From Rhizomicrobium sp. (GTDB lineage Bacteria; Pseudomonadota; Alphaproteobacteria; Micropepsales; Micropepsaceae), in the NCBI GenBank assembly GCA_037200045.1, contig JBBCHM010000001.1, positions 2,170,001-2,234,000 of the forward strand: a DNA stretch of 64,000 nt, in the 5' to 3' direction. Shown in pieces: positions 55,092-64,000 of the stretch; within the stretch, counting starts at the first letter, position 1, and each line of letters starts with the position of its first letter. A model generated the notes under the pieces. It was not told the origin of the DNA. It worked only from the letters and a program-made list of their open reading frames with translations, and did no database searches. The position numbers and the translations under genes are program-made.

Positions 55092-55775
55092 TTACAAGAG
55101 CCGCTCATAGAACCCGCCGAAGGTCCGCGCCTTGTCGACAAGGTGGATCTCCAATATCCAGTGCCTTTCGTCGCCGGCCGCGTCGGGGTCGCGCATCCGG
55201 CTGGCGTTGCCGGGCGCGATCAGCCTTCCGGCGCGCGGCACCGGGGCGTGCGGAAAGCGGCCCTGGATCGTGTGGCCGGCGATCTCGCCGCCGAACAGCC
55301 AGCCGGCCGCCTCGGCCGTCTTCTGCGCGAAGGCGTAGAGCTGCTCGCAGGTGATGTCGGGCGCGGCGTGGTAGTGCGCGGCCACGATGTCGAACAGACG
55401 CGGCAGGTCGGCGACCAGCGCCTTCTTCCTTGCATCGCCGCCGAACACATAGGTGCGGCCGAGATCGGCCTCCCAATCTCCGATCACCGGGCCGAGATCG
55501 AGATAGACCAGGTCGTCTTCCTCTATCGTGTGCACCGGCGGATCGTCGGAGAAGACGCACACCGTGTTCGGGCCGGCCCGCACGATGCGCTTGTGCCAAT
55601 GCGCCTTGACGCCGAAACGGTCGCGCGCCAAGGCGTGGATCTCCTCGCTCAGCGCGTCCTCGCGCTTGCCGGGCACGATCAGGCCTTCGCGTTCGATGGC
55701 GTCGAACAGCGCCAGTCCCCTGGCCTCGGCCTCTTCCAGCTTCGCGCGGCGCCCACTCTCATTTCCAATGCTCAT
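55092..55775 (-). CDS. M24-family metallopeptidase (Xaa-Pro aminopeptidase-like)
   Basis: A 227-residue pita-bread-fold protein. Metal ligands are expected in LDLGPVIGDWEADLGRTYVFG (two Asp), AGHTIQG (His) and WILEIHLVD (Glu). Only the catalytic domain is present; no N-terminal creatinase domain is seen. Family members cleave N-terminal residues before proline or demethylate sulfur compounds. The ATG overlaps the preceding methyltransferase stop by ATGA. Confidence 0.82.
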   Translation of the reverse strand: MSIGNESGRRAKLEEAEARGLALFDAIEREGLIVPGKREDALSEEIHALARDRFGVKAHWHKRIVRAGPNTVCVFSDDPPVHTIEEDDLVYLDLGPVIGDWEADLGRTYVFGGDARKKALVADLPRLFDIVAAHYHAAPDITCEQLYAFAQKTAEAAGWLFGGEIAGHTIQGRFPHAPVPRAGRLIAPGNASRMRDPDAAGDERHWILEIHLVDKARTFGGFYERLL

Positions 55776-56545
55776 GGCCGCGATACTATCAACAGCAGCG
55801 ACCCGTGGAAAACCGGCGTGGACCGCAGCGCGCCGTGCTTCGCGTCCCAGGCGCCGCTCGCAAGGTCGCGCGCCAGCTCGCGTTCGAACCGTGCCGCCGC
55901 CTCGGGCGCGACGAAGCTCCAGGCCGAGCAGGCGCGCCGCGCCTTCGGATCGAGCAGCATCTCGGGACGTCCGTAATAGGCTTCGTTGAAGCCGTCGCTG
56001 CAATCGAGCGGAATGGGGATAGGCGTCGCTTCGATGTCGCCTCCGAGCGGCGCGAAGGCCGCGACCGGCGGATAGCGCCGCGCTTCGGTCGCGATCGCCT
56101 CCGGCGCGTATTCGGCCAGCCAGAAGCGGTCCAATCGATCCGGATCGCCCGTCATCACGACGACGGGCCCGCGCGTCACACGCCGCATTTCCTTCAAGCC
56201 GGCGGCGAGGTCCGGCCATTGATGCACCGAGAACGTCGTCATCGCGGCATCGAACGAGCCGTCGGCAAAGGGCAGCTTCTGCGCGACCGCATCGATGGCG
56301 CGCGGCAGATGCGCCGGGCGCTCGGCCCGCATCGCGGCGGAAGGCTCCACCGCCGTCACGGCGCGGTCGGACGGCTCGTAGGAGCCGGCGCCGGCGCCGA
56401 TATTCAGCACCGTCTTCGCATCACCCAGCGCCGCATGGATGAACGCCGCGATACGCGGCTCGGGACGGCGGAACCCGGCATAACCGGGCCCGAGGACGCC
56501 GTAATCCGCGTCGCCCGCGCTGCCGTCGGCGTGTCGCTTGTCCAT
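55772..56545 (-). CDS. class I SAM-dependent methyltransferase
   Basis: A 257-residue methyltransferase with SAM motif TVLNIGAGAGSYEP, acidic end VTAVEPS and DGSFDAAMTTFSVHQWPDLAAGLKEMRRV. It belongs to the UbiE/Methyltransf_11 group; the substrate is unknown. ATG 56545 (MDKRHADGSAGD) or 56557 are possible starts. Coupled to the M24 peptidase gene. Confidence 0.85.
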   Translation of the reverse strand: MDKRHADGSAGDADYGVLGPGYAGFRRPEPRIAAFIHAALGDAKTVLNIGAGAGSYEPSDRAVTAVEPSAAMRAERPAHLPRAIDAVAQKLPFADGSFDAAMTTFSVHQWPDLAAGLKEMRRVTRGPVVVMTGDPDRLDRFWLAEYAPEAIATEARRYPPVAAFAPLGGDIEATPIPIPLDCSDGFNEAYYGRPEMLLDPKARRACSAWSFVAPEAAARFERELARDLASGAWDAKHGALRSTPVFHGSLLLIVSRP

Positions 56546-56559
56546 GGCGCCGACCATAA

Positions 56560-56591
56560 AGCAAAAGGGCGGCTCTGTTGAACCGCCCTTT
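56560..56591 (-). terminator. terminator after the ferritin-like gene
   Basis: Stem AAAGGGCGG/CCGCCCTTT (56583-56591 with 56564-56572) read on the minus strand and followed by TTTTGCTTT. It lies 23 bases past the stop of the di-iron protein gene. Confidence 0.7.
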
Positions 56592-56613
56592 CGCGCGTCC
56601 GGTGGCGGCCGGT

Positions 56614-57729
56614 CTATTCCGCCGCGAGCAGCTCGCCGCTCTTGCCGCGGTCGGCGAAGTTGATGGTCTGGAGGTAGCGGATGCCCTCCTCGGCAATGTC
56701 GTCGCCGACCATGCGGTCGCCTTCTTTCTTCAGCTCGTCCATGTCGACATACATGCCGTAGAACGCCTTGGTGCGCTCGGTGATGATGCCGGCGTTCAGC
56801 AGCGTCTTGATCAGCACGCGGAAGATGTTGGCCGACTGCTTCATGCCCTCGCGGCGGTCGTCGTCGGTGAAGGCTTCCATGATCGCGGCGCGCGCGTCCT
56901 GCCAGTCGATGCCGACGCTGTCATAGACCGTCTGCATCTGCTCGGCGTTGATGAGGTTGAACAGCAGCGTCTGGAAGCATTGCGCCGCCCAGTCCTCGAC
57001 CAGGTTCTGCTCGTCCTTGCTGAGCTTGGGGATCGTGCGGTCGGCCCAGATCTTGCCGAATTTGTGATGGAACGCCTCGTCGGTCATCACGAGCTGGCAG
57101 AGCTTCACCAACAACGGGTCCTGCGCGTTCTGGTACAGCGTCGCGAAGGCGCCCATGGCGAGGCCCTCGACCAGCATCTGCATGCCGACGATCTTCTTGT
57201 AGACCTCCGGCGCGCCGACCATCTCGGTCAAGAGCGATTGCAGCGTGGGGCCGCAGGGCAGCGGCGAGCCCCAGCGCGCCTTGATATAGGCGGCGAAGGC
57301 GGTGACGTGGCGGGCTTCCTCGCGCGTCTGGTTGGCGGCGTATTCCTGGGCGCCCGGATCGCGCAGGATGTGGCAGAGCGAGGCGGAGAGCGCGAGCGCG
57401 CCCTGCTCGCCATGCAGGATGGCGGAAAGCTGCCAGCGCGTCGCCTCGTTGGCGAATTTGATCTTCTGCTCGCGCGTCATCGTATCGCCGATGCGGGTGT
57501 GGAAGATCGGGAAGAAATTCTCCGGCATGATCATCTTCTCCGTCGCGTCATAGGGCGCGGCGAAGTCGATGTATTTCTTGTCGAGCGGATCCCAGAAATG
57601 GTCGTGGGTCGCGCTGATGATCTTGTCGAAGGCGGTCGAGCGCACATTGTAGCGCGCGGGATCCAGCATCGCGGGAAAGTCGTCCGGCGCCACCGCGTCA
57701 TAGGCATTGTCTTTGGTGATCTGAACCAT
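56614..57729 (-). CDS. ferritin-like di-iron carboxylate protein
   Basis: A 371-residue helical protein. The metal site is recognisable as Glu in ILHGEQGALALSA, ExxH in TREEARHVTAF, Glu in MLVEGLAMGAF and ExxH in MTDEAFHHKFG, the two-fold pattern of ribonucleotide reductase-like and N-oxygenase-like di-iron proteins. Whether it is an oxygenase, an oxidase or a scaffold is unknown. Two TGAC-N6-GTCA dyads lie just upstream of its start. Confidence 0.82.
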   Translation of the reverse strand: MVQITKDNAYDAVAPDDFPAMLDPARYNVRSTAFDKIISATHDHFWDPLDKKYIDFAAPYDATEKMIMPENFFPIFHTRIGDTMTREQKIKFANEATRWQLSAILHGEQGALALSASLCHILRDPGAQEYAANQTREEARHVTAFAAYIKARWGSPLPCGPTLQSLLTEMVGAPEVYKKIVGMQMLVEGLAMGAFATLYQNAQDPLLVKLCQLVMTDEAFHHKFGKIWADRTIPKLSKDEQNLVEDWAAQCFQTLLFNLINAEQMQTVYDSVGIDWQDARAAIMEAFTDDDRREGMKQSANIFRVLIKTLLNAGIITERTKAFYGMYVDMDELKKEGDRMVGDDIAEEGIRYLQTINFADRGKSGELLAAE

Positions 57730-57761
57730 GGCGATCTCCGGCTGCTGCGCGACTGAAATGG

Positions 57762-57823
57762 TGACGGTATCGTCAGTGTGAAGACGGAGGCGTTAAAAGT
57801 CAAGAAAGATGACGCCGGTGTCA
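57762..57823. promoter_or_regulatory. two TGAC-N6-GTCA operator dyads
   Basis: TGACGGTATCGTCA (57762-57775) and TGACGCCGGTGTCA (57810-57823) share arms and spacing and sit 33 and 81 bases upstream of the ferritin-like ATG. The regulator is not known. Confidence 0.55.
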
Positions 57824-57850
57824 TCGATCTGACGTGCCGGGACGGCTCGG

Positions 57851-58630
57851 CTAGTCCCGGGCTTCGGTATAGATCACCAGCTTCAGGCTCGGGTCGTCAT
57901 TGGCCTGGAAGCTGGTGTACTGCAGGCGCAACGCGCCCTTGCGCGGATGGGTCAGCCGCTTCTGCCCGGCGATGGTCTCGCGAAGATCGTGGGTGTCCCA
58001 CCAAACGGCGAATTCGGCGCAGCCGGAGCGCAGACGTTCCAGCAGATCCGTGAACGCGGGATCCTGTGCCCAGAGGTCGTGGGTGGCGCGGAATTGGGCC
58101 ACCATCCGCCGGGCTTCCCGCTCCCAATCCGCGCCGAACAGCGCGCGGGTCTTGGGATTGGTGAGCACCAGGATCAGCGTGTTGCGGTCCGCCTCGGCAA
58201 TGCGGTCGAACGCGAAGAGCTCGGCGGCTGCGGCGTTCCAGGCCAGCACATCCCAGCGCCGGCCCGTCACATAGGCCGGAAGGTTCAAGGCCTCGACGGT
58301 CTGCCGCAAGCTGTCGGGCACGACCTCCCGCCCCAACGGACGGCGCTCGGCGTTGCGGGTCAAGGCCCGCAAATGCGCCTGTTCCACCGGATCGAGGCGC
58401 AAGGCGCGCGCCAGGGACTCCACGGTGGTCACCGATGGACTGACGGCGCGGCCCTGTTCCAGGCGGATGTACCAGTCGGTGCCAATGCCGGCGAGTTGCG
58501 CCACTTCCTCGCGGCGCAATCCCGGGGTCCGGCGCCGGCGACCGCCGGGCAGGCCCACGGCCTCCGGCGACAGCCGGCTGCGGCGCGAGCGGAGGAAATC
58601 GCCCAGTTCACGGTTGACGGCCTGATCCAC
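57851..58630 (-). CDS. XRE-type regulator with MmyB-like ligand-binding domain
   Basis: A 259-residue regulator. The N-terminal HTH carries RTPGLRREEVAQLAGIGTDWYIRLEQGR; the C-terminal MmyB-like domain has the typical RRWDVLAWNAAAAELF and WDTHDLRETIAGQKRLTHPRKG motifs. Many such proteins control divergent oxidoreductases, and a divergent MDR gene begins 101 bases away. An extended palindrome lies between them. Confidence 0.9.
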   Translation of the reverse strand: MDQAVNRELGDFLRSRRSRLSPEAVGLPGGRRRRTPGLRREEVAQLAGIGTDWYIRLEQGRAVSPSVTTVESLARALRLDPVEQAHLRALTRNAERRPLGREVVPDSLRQTVEALNLPAYVTGRRWDVLAWNAAAAELFAFDRIAEADRNTLILVLTNPKTRALFGADWEREARRMVAQFRATHDLWAQDPAFTDLLERLRSGCAEFAVWWDTHDLRETIAGQKRLTHPRKGALRLQYTSFQANDDPSLKLVIYTEARD

Positions 58631-58648
58631 GAAACCCTCGGAAGCAGT

Positions 58649-58668
58649 CTACAATCCTAGGATAATAG
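58649..58668. promoter_or_regulatory. operator for the MmyB-type regulator
   Basis: A 20-base dyad: CTA, two free bases, ATCCTAGGAT, two free bases, TAG. The inner ten bases are a perfect palindrome (58654-58663). Placed between the divergent regulator and MDR oxidoreductase. Confidence 0.65.
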
Positions 58669-58730
58669 CAGGTCTGCATCCGGTTTTCCAGACATGCGAC
58701 GGAGGGGCGTCATACCAACGGAAACCGACC

Positions 58731-59810
58731 ATGAAAGCCGCCGTCCTCAAGGAATTCGGAACCCCCCTCGTCATCGAAGACCTGCCCGATCCCGTGCCCG
58801 GCACCGGAGACGTCATCGTCGATGTCGTGGCGGCCGGCGTGCTGCCCTACATGGCCGAGGTTTTGAGCGGGAAGCGGAAATACCTGATGGCGTTGCCGAT
58901 GGCGCCCGGCGCTGGCGCGGTCGGCCGCGTTCGCGCCATCGGCCCCGATTCCACAAGGCTCAGGATCGGCGAATGGGTGATCTGCGATCCGACGGTGCGC
59001 TCGCGCGACGACGCCAGAACGCCCGACATCACGCTGCAGGGCCTAAGCGCGCGCGGCGAGGGCGGCCTGAAACTGCAGCAGCACTATCACCACGGTTCCT
59101 GGGCGGAGCGGATGCTGGTCCCGACCGAGAACGTCTTTCCCCTCGGCCCGATCGATGCGGCCGATGCGGGGATGTGGTGCGTCCTCGGCCTCTACCTCGT
59201 GCCCTATGGCGGCCTCCTCGCCATCGATCTCAAACCGGGCGAGACGCTGCTGGTGAGCGGCGCGACGGGGAATTTCGGCAGCGCGGGCGTGGCGGTGGCA
59301 TTGGCCATGGGCGCCGGCTGCGTCGTGGCGCCGGGCCGCAACGAAGCGATGCTCGAAAGCCTGAAGCGCCGGTTCGGCGCGCGCGTTCGAACCGTGAAAC
59401 TGACCGGCGACGAAGCGGAAGACATCCGGCGCATGAAAGCCGCGGCGCCGGGCCCCATCGATGGCGTGCTCGATCTGCTGCCGCCCTGGGCGCCCGCCTC
59501 GGCCGTCCGCGCCGCCGCGATGACGGTGCGCGAATATGGCCGCGTCGTCCTGATGGGCGGCGTCGGCATGCTGGGCGGCGGCGACCTCGCGCTCCCTTAT
59601 CCGTGGATCATGCGCAACAACATCACGGTCAAAGGCCAGTGGATGTATCCACCCGCCGCCAACACGCTGATGATAAACTTGGTGCGCGCCGGGCTGCTGG
59701 ACATCGCGACCGTGGAGACCACGGCGTTCCCGCTGGATCAGGCCAACGCGGCGGTGGCGAACGCGGCCGCGAAAGGCGGCAGGTTCAAGCGCACGGTGAT
59801 CTGTCCCTAA
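58731..59810 (+). CDS. MDR-family oxidoreductase without catalytic zinc ligand
   Basis: A 359-residue alcohol dehydrogenase-like protein. The normal cysteine after AAGV is replaced (AAGVLPYMAEVLSG), and the structural zinc lobe is absent. The cofactor loop is LLVSGATGNFGSAGVAVALAMGA. It is therefore a zinc-free reductase, probably NADPH-dependent. It diverges from the MmyB-type regulator, its likely controller. Confidence 0.82.
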   Translation: MKAAVLKEFGTPLVIEDLPDPVPGTGDVIVDVVAAGVLPYMAEVLSGKRKYLMALPMAPGAGAVGRVRAIGPDSTRLRIGEWVICDPTVRSRDDARTPDITLQGLSARGEGGLKLQQHYHHGSWAERMLVPTENVFPLGPIDAADAGMWCVLGLYLVPYGGLLAIDLKPGETLLVSGATGNFGSAGVAVALAMGAGCVVAPGRNEAMLESLKRRFGARVRTVKLTGDEAEDIRRMKAAAPGPIDGVLDLLPPWAPASAVRAAAMTVREYGRVVLMGGVGMLGGGDLALPYPWIMRNNITVKGQWMYPPAANTLMINLVRAGLLDIATVETTAFPLDQANAAVANAAAKGGRFKRTVICP

Positions 59811-59826
59811 GCCGCTCGCGTGGCGC

Positions 59827-60426
59827 TCAGCCCTTCTCGCTGAGCGTTCCCTTGGTCGAGGCGACGCCCCCCTCGAGCCGCTCATCGGGCTCGATCGCCT
59901 GGCGCAGCGCCCGCGCCGTGGCCTTGAAACAGGTCTCCACGATGTGGTGGCTGTTCTCGCCATAGAGGTTCTCGATGTGCAAGCAGATGCCGGCGTTCTG
60001 CGCGAAGGCCTGGAACCACTCCTTGAACAGCTCGGTGTCCATCTCGCCCAGCTTGGGCTTGGGGATGTCGACCCGCCAGATCAGATAGGGCCGGTTCGAC
60101 ACGTCGATGGCGACGCGGGTCAGCGTCTCGTCCATCGGGATGGTGGCGGCGCCGAAGCGGGTGATGCCGGCGAAATCGCCCAGCGCCTTCTTCACCGCCT
60201 GGCCGATGACGATGCCGGTGTCCTCGGTGGTGTGATGGAAATCGACATGCAGATCGCCCTGGGCGCGCACCTTCAGGTCGATCATCGAATGGCGGCCGAA
60301 GCTGTCCAGCATGTGGTCGAGGAAACCGATGCCGGTGTCGATATCAGTGAGGCCCGAGCCGTCGAGGTCGAGCGAAACGGAAATCTCCGTCTCGCGAGTC
60401 TTTCTTTCCACCGTGGCGGTACGCAT
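59827..60426 (-). CDS. hisB: imidazoleglycerol-phosphate dehydratase HisB
   Basis: A 199-residue enzyme that dehydrates imidazole glycerol phosphate. Both metal-binding histidine repeats are present: [17 protein letters not shown] and [14 protein letters not shown], and later [21 protein letters not shown]. It is the stand-alone form without the phosphatase domain. It sits near hslVU, as in many alphaproteobacteria, but far from hisH and hisA at 13-14 kb. Confidence 0.96.
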   Translation of the reverse strand: MRTATVERKTRETEISVSLDLDGSGLTDIDTGIGFLDHMLDSFGRHSMIDLKVRAQGDLHVDFHHTTEDTGIVIGQAVKKALGDFAGITRFGAATIPMDETLTRVAIDVSNRPYLIWRVDIPKPKLGEMDTELFKEWFQAFAQNAGICLHIENLYGENSHHIVETCFKATARALRQAIEPDERLEGGVASTKGTLSEKG

Positions 60427-60492
60427 GGCGCGGCATTCCCGATTCTGTGACGGTTTCTTATCCCAATCGTCCCGCGCTGTCGAAACGCCGGC

Positions 60493-61515
60493 TCAGGCGG
60501 CGCGGGGCAGCCGGAATACGCCGGTCGAGGGCTGCAGGCCGTCGGTCCCCATCAGCGCGAGCGATCCCGTCGCCGCATTGGCCTCGAAGGCGAGCCGGCT
60601 GTTGACGTTGGCGATGGGCGGCTGGAACCAGGCGAAGTCGTCGTCGCAGGGCGGCAGCGCCCGCGCCGCCGCGGCGCGGCCCAGGCTGTCGATCGGCCGC
60701 GCGCGCCAGCCGGCGCCCTGCCGCTCGATCGGGGTCTCGAAATGATTGGCGACGCACACCGCGTGCCCTTCGACGTTTCGGCACGCCGCCGCCGTCTCCG
60801 TGCGCTCGATGATGCAGCCTTCGCCGTCCCGCACGCCCGACAGAAGGAAGATCGCCGGCACGGCAAGCCGCGTCTCGCTCAGCATCGTTTTGGCCGCGCC
60901 ATAGTCGGCGGCGCTCTCCAGCACCAGGCGCAGCAGATGCGCCGGCGGCATGCCGGTCTCGCCCCTGACCCGGACACGGTTCCTCACCCAGTCGCCGGCA
61001 TAACCCGCGTTCCGCTTGCGCATCGGCGCCTGGTTGATCGCGGCGGCGAAGCGTCCCGGCGCCAGCCCCTGGAAGCTGCCGCTCAGCCCCGGCCAGGTGA
61101 TGTTGTAGAAATCGCCGGCGCGTCCCGATTGATGCGCCACCACCATGGACGTGCCGAGATCGGGAAACGGCCAGTCGAGCACGCGGCGCATCACCGGACC
61201 GTCTTCGCCGCGCCACACCCCCCCGGTGCAGCCCCATTCGAAACACAGATTGAGGAAATAGACGCCGCGGATCTGCAGCAGCTCCGCCAGCGCGTCGATC
61301 TCCGACAGGAACGGATTGTCGGCGCGCCGCAGCCAGTTGCGCGAGGCGCGGTCGCCGAGCGGCAGCGCCAGCGCGCCCGCCGCGCGCGAGGCGAAGCCGA
61401 ACGTGCCGGTCGCGGCCCGCGCCAAAGCGCGCGCCTTGTCGGGATAGAGCCTGAGCAGGTCGAGCGAGGTACCGCCGCGAATGTCCGCGTAAGGAATATT
61501 CGGCAGTTCGCCCAT
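60493..61515 (-). CDS. putative Ntn-hydrolase (linear amide hydrolase/acid ceramidase-like)
   Basis: A 340-residue protein. A likely nucleophile is Cys96 in FEWGCTGGVW, followed by PVMRRVLDWPFPDLGTSMVV, which resembles the Cys...Arg-x-Leu-Asp-Trp signature of C45/penicillin acylase-type Ntn-hydrolases. PGLSGSFQGLAPGRFAAAINQAP fits the next strand pair. Such enzymes cleave amide bonds and may need self-cleavage before the cysteine. Assignment is tentative. It starts two bases after the HAD phosphatase stop. Confidence 0.55.
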   Translation of the reverse strand: MGELPNIPYADIRGGTSLDLLRLYPDKARALARAATGTFGFASRAAGALALPLGDRASRNWLRRADNPFLSEIDALAELLQIRGVYFLNLCFEWGCTGGVWRGEDGPVMRRVLDWPFPDLGTSMVVAHQSGRAGDFYNITWPGLSGSFQGLAPGRFAAAINQAPMRKRNAGYAGDWVRNRVRVRGETGMPPAHLLRLVLESAADYGAAKTMLSETRLAVPAIFLLSGVRDGEGCIIERTETAAACRNVEGHAVCVANHFETPIERQGAGWRARPIDSLGRAAAARALPPCDDDFAWFQPPIANVNSRLAFEANAATGSLALMGTDGLQPSTGVFRLPRAA

Positions 61516-61517
61516 GG

Positions 61518-62339
61518 TCACCGGTCCGGATTGCCCTGCCAGCCGCCATACATCGGATTGGGCAGCAGGAAGAGATGGTCGCCGATGCCGTCGCCGGCGT
61601 CGCTCTCGCTCATCGCGCGCAGCAGCCTGCCGCGCCGGTCGAGGATGGCGAGATCGGTGACCTGGTCGCCAAGCCACATCACCGCGATGGGCCGGCCATG
61701 GGCTTTCGTCGTGAGCGCCGTTTCGGCGCCGCGCCAGCGTTCGGTCTTGTCGGAATGATCGCCCGTCATGCCGATCTCATAGTCGAACCAGATTCCGGCT
61801 TTTTTGAGGGTCGCCTTGGTCAGCGCGTCGTCCTCGCCCGCGCGGTTCGTCACGATGCCCACCAGCCCGCCGAGCTTGTGCACCGCGTTGGTGAAAGCGG
61901 CGGCGCCCGGCACGTCCGCCGCCATCTCGGCCTTCACCCAGCTTCGCCATTGCCCGTCCTTGAATTCGCCGCCGCAGATCTGGCGCTCGCGCTCGAACAG
62001 CGAATTGTCGATCACCGTCTCGTCGGCATCCATCAGCACCAGCCAGGTGCGCGGCTTGTGCGTCCTGGCCAGGCGCTGGGCGGCCGCCAGCGCCTCGTCA
62101 TAGAGGTTCACGCTCAGCCGGCAATATTCCAGCGAATTGCGCTGCCAATGCACGCCGTCCGGCGGCTTCCTGGCCGGCGCGGTGCACTGCCAGGGATCGG
62201 TTTCGCCGGCCACCGGCGGCGGGACCGTCCAAACCCTTGTCATGCGCGCCTGGCAGTCATAGGTGAGGGGTGCGGCAAGGGCCGGTTGCGCCAGCCAGAG
62301 CAGGGCGCCTAGGCTTGCCGCTACAGCGAAATTCCTCAT
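61518..62339 (-). CDS. secreted HAD-family acid phosphatase (class B/e(P4)-like)
   Basis: A 273-residue exported protein. The signal peptide is [25 protein letters not shown] motif I is [14 protein letters not shown] (Asp104, Asp106), motif II is [11 protein letters not shown] and motif III/IV lies in [11 protein letters not shown]. Relatives (e(P4), AphA) hydrolyse nucleotides in the periplasm. It is upstream of, and tightly linked to, the Ntn-hydrolase candidate; it diverges from hslV by 46 bases. Confidence 0.85.
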   Translation of the reverse strand: MRNFAVAASLGALLWLAQPALAAPLTYDCQARMTRVWTVPPPVAGETDPWQCTAPARKPPDGVHWQRNSLEYCRLSVNLYDEALAAAQRLARTHKPRTWLVLMDADETVIDNSLFERERQICGGEFKDGQWRSWVKAEMAADVPGAAAFTNAVHKLGGLVGIVTNRAGEDDALTKATLKKAGIWFDYEIGMTGDHSDKTERWRGAETALTTKAHGRPIAVMWLGDQVTDLAILDRRGRLLRAMSESDAGDGIGDHLFLLPNPMYGGWQGNPDR

Positions 62340-62385
62340 TTGCGCTAGCCCCTTAAACGGTTCGTGCGACACAGGTGACACTTTT

Positions 62386-62946
62386 ATGACAACCAAGGAA
62401 AGATGGCGCTCCACCACCATCCTGTCGGTGCGCAAGGGCGGCCGCGTGGTGGTCGCCGGCGACGGCCAGGTTACGGCGGGCGCCACGGTGATGAAATCGA
62501 ACGCGCGCAAGGTGCGCCGCATCGGCAAAGGTGCGAACGGGGGCGACGTACTGGTCGGCTTCGCCGGCGCCACGGCGGACGCCTTCGCCCTGTCGGAGCG
62601 GCTGGAGGCCAAGATCGAGCAGCATCCCGGCAATCTGGCGCGCGCCTGTGTCGAACTCGCGAAGGATTGGCGCACCGACCGCTATCTGCGCCGGCTGGAG
62701 GCGATGATGGCGGTGGCCGACGCCAAGACCTCGTTGATCCTTTCGGGCACCGGCGACGTGGTCGAGCCGGAGGACAGCCTGATCGGCATCGGCTCCGGCG
62801 GGCCCTACGCGCTCGCCGCGGCGCGGGCGCTGATCGGCCTCGATTTGTCGGCGGAGGAGATCGCGCGCCGCGCCATGAAGATCGCCGCCGACATCTGCAT
62901 CTACACCAACGACAACGTCGTCATCGAAAGTCTCGAGAGTAAATGA
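62386..62946 (+). CDS. hslV: ATP-dependent protease peptidase subunit HslV
   Basis: A 186-residue proteasome-like peptidase. The mature N-terminus is the first Thr of [11 protein letters not shown] (Thr10), so a nine-residue propeptide is removed. [26 protein letters not shown] and [16 protein letters not shown] are canonical, as is [16 protein letters not shown]. It assembles with HslU. Its stop overlaps the hslU start as ATGA. Confidence 0.96.
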   Translation: MTTKERWRSTTILSVRKGGRVVVAGDGQVTAGATVMKSNARKVRRIGKGANGGDVLVGFAGATADAFALSERLEAKIEQHPGNLARACVELAKDWRTDRYLRRLEAMMAVADAKTSLILSGTGDVVEPEDSLIGIGSGGPYALAAARALIGLDLSAEEIARRAMKIAADICIYTNDNVVIESLESK

Positions 62947-64000
62947 GTTCCTCCTTCACCCCCCGCGAGATCGTTTCCGAGCTCGACCGCTACATCGTCG
63001 GCCAGCACGACGCCAAGCGCGCCGTCGCCATCGCCCTGCGCAACCGCTGGCGCCGCCAGCAACTCGGCCCCGAGCTGCGCGAAGAGGTCCTGCCCAAGAA
63101 CATCCTGATGATCGGCCCGACCGGCGTCGGCAAGACCGAGATTTCGCGCCGGCTGGCCAAACTGGCGCAAGCGCCCTTCCTGAAGGTCGAGGCGACCAAG
63201 TTCACCGAGGTCGGCTATGTCGGCCGCGACGTCGACCAGATCGTGCGCGACCTGCTCGAAGTCGGCATCGCCCAGGTGCGCGGCCAGCGCCGCCGCGAGG
63301 TCGAGGCCCAGGCGGAAGCCCGCGCCGAGGAACGGCTGCTGGACGCCCTGGTCGGCTCGTCCTCGGGCAACACGCGCGAAAGCTTCCGCAAATCGCTGCG
63401 CGCCGGCGAGCTCGACGGCAAGGAGGTCGAACTGGAGATGAAGGATGCCGGCGGCATGCCGAGCTTCGAGATTCCCGGCATGCCGAACGCGCAGATTTCG
63501 ATGCTCAATCTCTCCGACATGTTCGGCAAGGCGTTCGGCCAGAAGGGCAAGAAGCGCCGCATGACGGTGGCCGAGGCGCATGAGCCGCTGGTGGCGGAAG
63601 AGGCCGACAAGCTGCTCGACGAGGACCGCATCGTGCGCGACGCGATCGAGACGGTGGAGAACCACGGCATCGTGTTCCTGGACGAGATCGACAAGATCTG
63701 CGCCAGGAGCGAGATGCGCGGCGGCGGGGATGTGTCGCGCGAAGGCGTGCAGCGCGATCTCCTGCCGCTGATCGAAGGCACCACGGTCGCGACCAAATAC
63801 GGCCAGGTGAAGACCGATCATATCCTCTTCATCGCCTCGGGCGCGTTCCACATCGCCAAGCCCTCGGACCTTCTGCCCGAATTGCAGGGCCGGCTGCCGA
63901 TCCGCGTCGAGCTCAAGGCGCTGACGCGCGAGGATTTCCGCCGCATCCTGACCGAGCCGGAAGCCAGCCTGATCAAGCAATATGTGGCGCTGCTGAAGAC
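62943..64000 (+). CDS. hslU: HslU ATPase of the HslVU protease (3' end beyond window)
   Basis: The first 352 residues of an AAA+ unfoldase. P-loop [16 protein letters not shown], the pore motif [12 protein letters not shown], the I domain (about residues 110-220) and Walker [11 protein letters not shown] followed by [17 protein letters not shown] are all clear. The gene is open at the right edge and is not truncated by mutation. Coupled to hslV. Confidence 0.96.
   Translation, partial: MSSSFTPREIVSELDRYIVGQHDAKRAVAIALRNRWRRQQLGPELREEVLPKNILMIGPTGVGKTEISRRLAKLAQAPFLKVEATKFTEVGYVGRDVDQIVRDLLEVGIAQVRGQRRREVEAQAEARAEERLLDALVGSSSGNTRESFRKSLRAGELDGKEVELEMKDAGGMPSFEIPGMPNAQISMLNLSDMFGKAFGQKGKKRRMTVAEAHEPLVAEEADKLLDEDRIVRDAIETVENHGIVFLDEIDKICARSEMRGGGDVSREGVQRDLLPLIEGTTVATKYGQVKTDHILFIASGAFHIAKPSDLLPELQGRLPIRVELKALTREDFRRILTEPEASLIKQYVALLK

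Overview
This window is a GC-rich, densely packed chromosomal segment of an alphaproteobacterium. The evidence is gene content and order: a coenzyme-B12 ethylmalonyl-CoA mutase, the rho-hemJ-hemH / ppsR-maf-aroE-coaE-dnaQ-secB-tim44-mltA series, mnmE-mnmG-rsmG-parA-parB, a RegB/RegA redox two-component pair beside a SCO/SenC protein, mmcB, and a cluster of GANTC (CcrM-type) sites. A Caulobacter- or Rhizomicrobium-like soil lineage would fit, but genus cannot be fixed from sequence reading alone.

Layout. 1-9.6 kb: ecm, an FAD oxidoreductase, a frameshifted S41 peptidase, an MFS transporter, a methyltransferase, a secreted unknown and lepA. 9.6-13.1 kb: a higBA toxin-antitoxin pair translationally coupled to a small membrane protein, then two membrane proteins. 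13.1-14.5 kb: hisH-hisA. 14.5-20.1 kb: the leftward block parB-parA-rsmG-mnmG-mnmE with two perfect parS sites. 20.1-30.1 kb: about 10 kb of accessory genes (thioredoxin-fold protein, hydrolases, quinone reductase, an IS630 element, an HD protein, a pentapeptide-repeat membrane protein) between mnmE and rho. 30.1-33.2 kb: leftward rho-hemJ-hemH. 33.16-33.45 kb: a divergent intergenic region that is the best candidate for the chromosome replication origin. 33.4-40.6 kb: rightward ppsR-maf-aroE-coaE-dnaQ, then secB, a Tim44-like protein, mltA, smr and yjbQ. 40.6-51.3 kb: adenosine kinase, EI24-like protein, nth, DUF2244, TetR-SDR, an EF-hand protein with a natural His tract, a sugar dehydrogenase, tRNA-Ala(CGC), yggT-DUF167-folD. 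51.3-54.0 kb: SCO protein divergent from regB-regA. 54.2-58.6 kb: mmcB and neighbours, a ferritin-like di-iron protein and an HTH regulator. 58.7-64 kb: an MDR oxidoreductase, hisB, an Ntn-hydrolase candidate, a HAD phosphatase and hslVU (hslU runs off the end).

How it fits together. Genes diverge from about 33.3 kb, parS/parAB lie 14-19 kb away, and the flanks match those of the known Caulobacter/Rickettsia origins, so the window is probably centred on oriC. Around that core the ancestral order is disturbed: hemE is not next to the origin, hisB is 45 kb from hisHA, and mnmE and rho are pushed apart. At least two genes are broken: the S41 peptidase by a one-base frameshift and the IS630 transposase by a stop codon after its frameshift site. 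A family of short TGTCAT...ATGACA palindromic repeats sits in four gene junctions.
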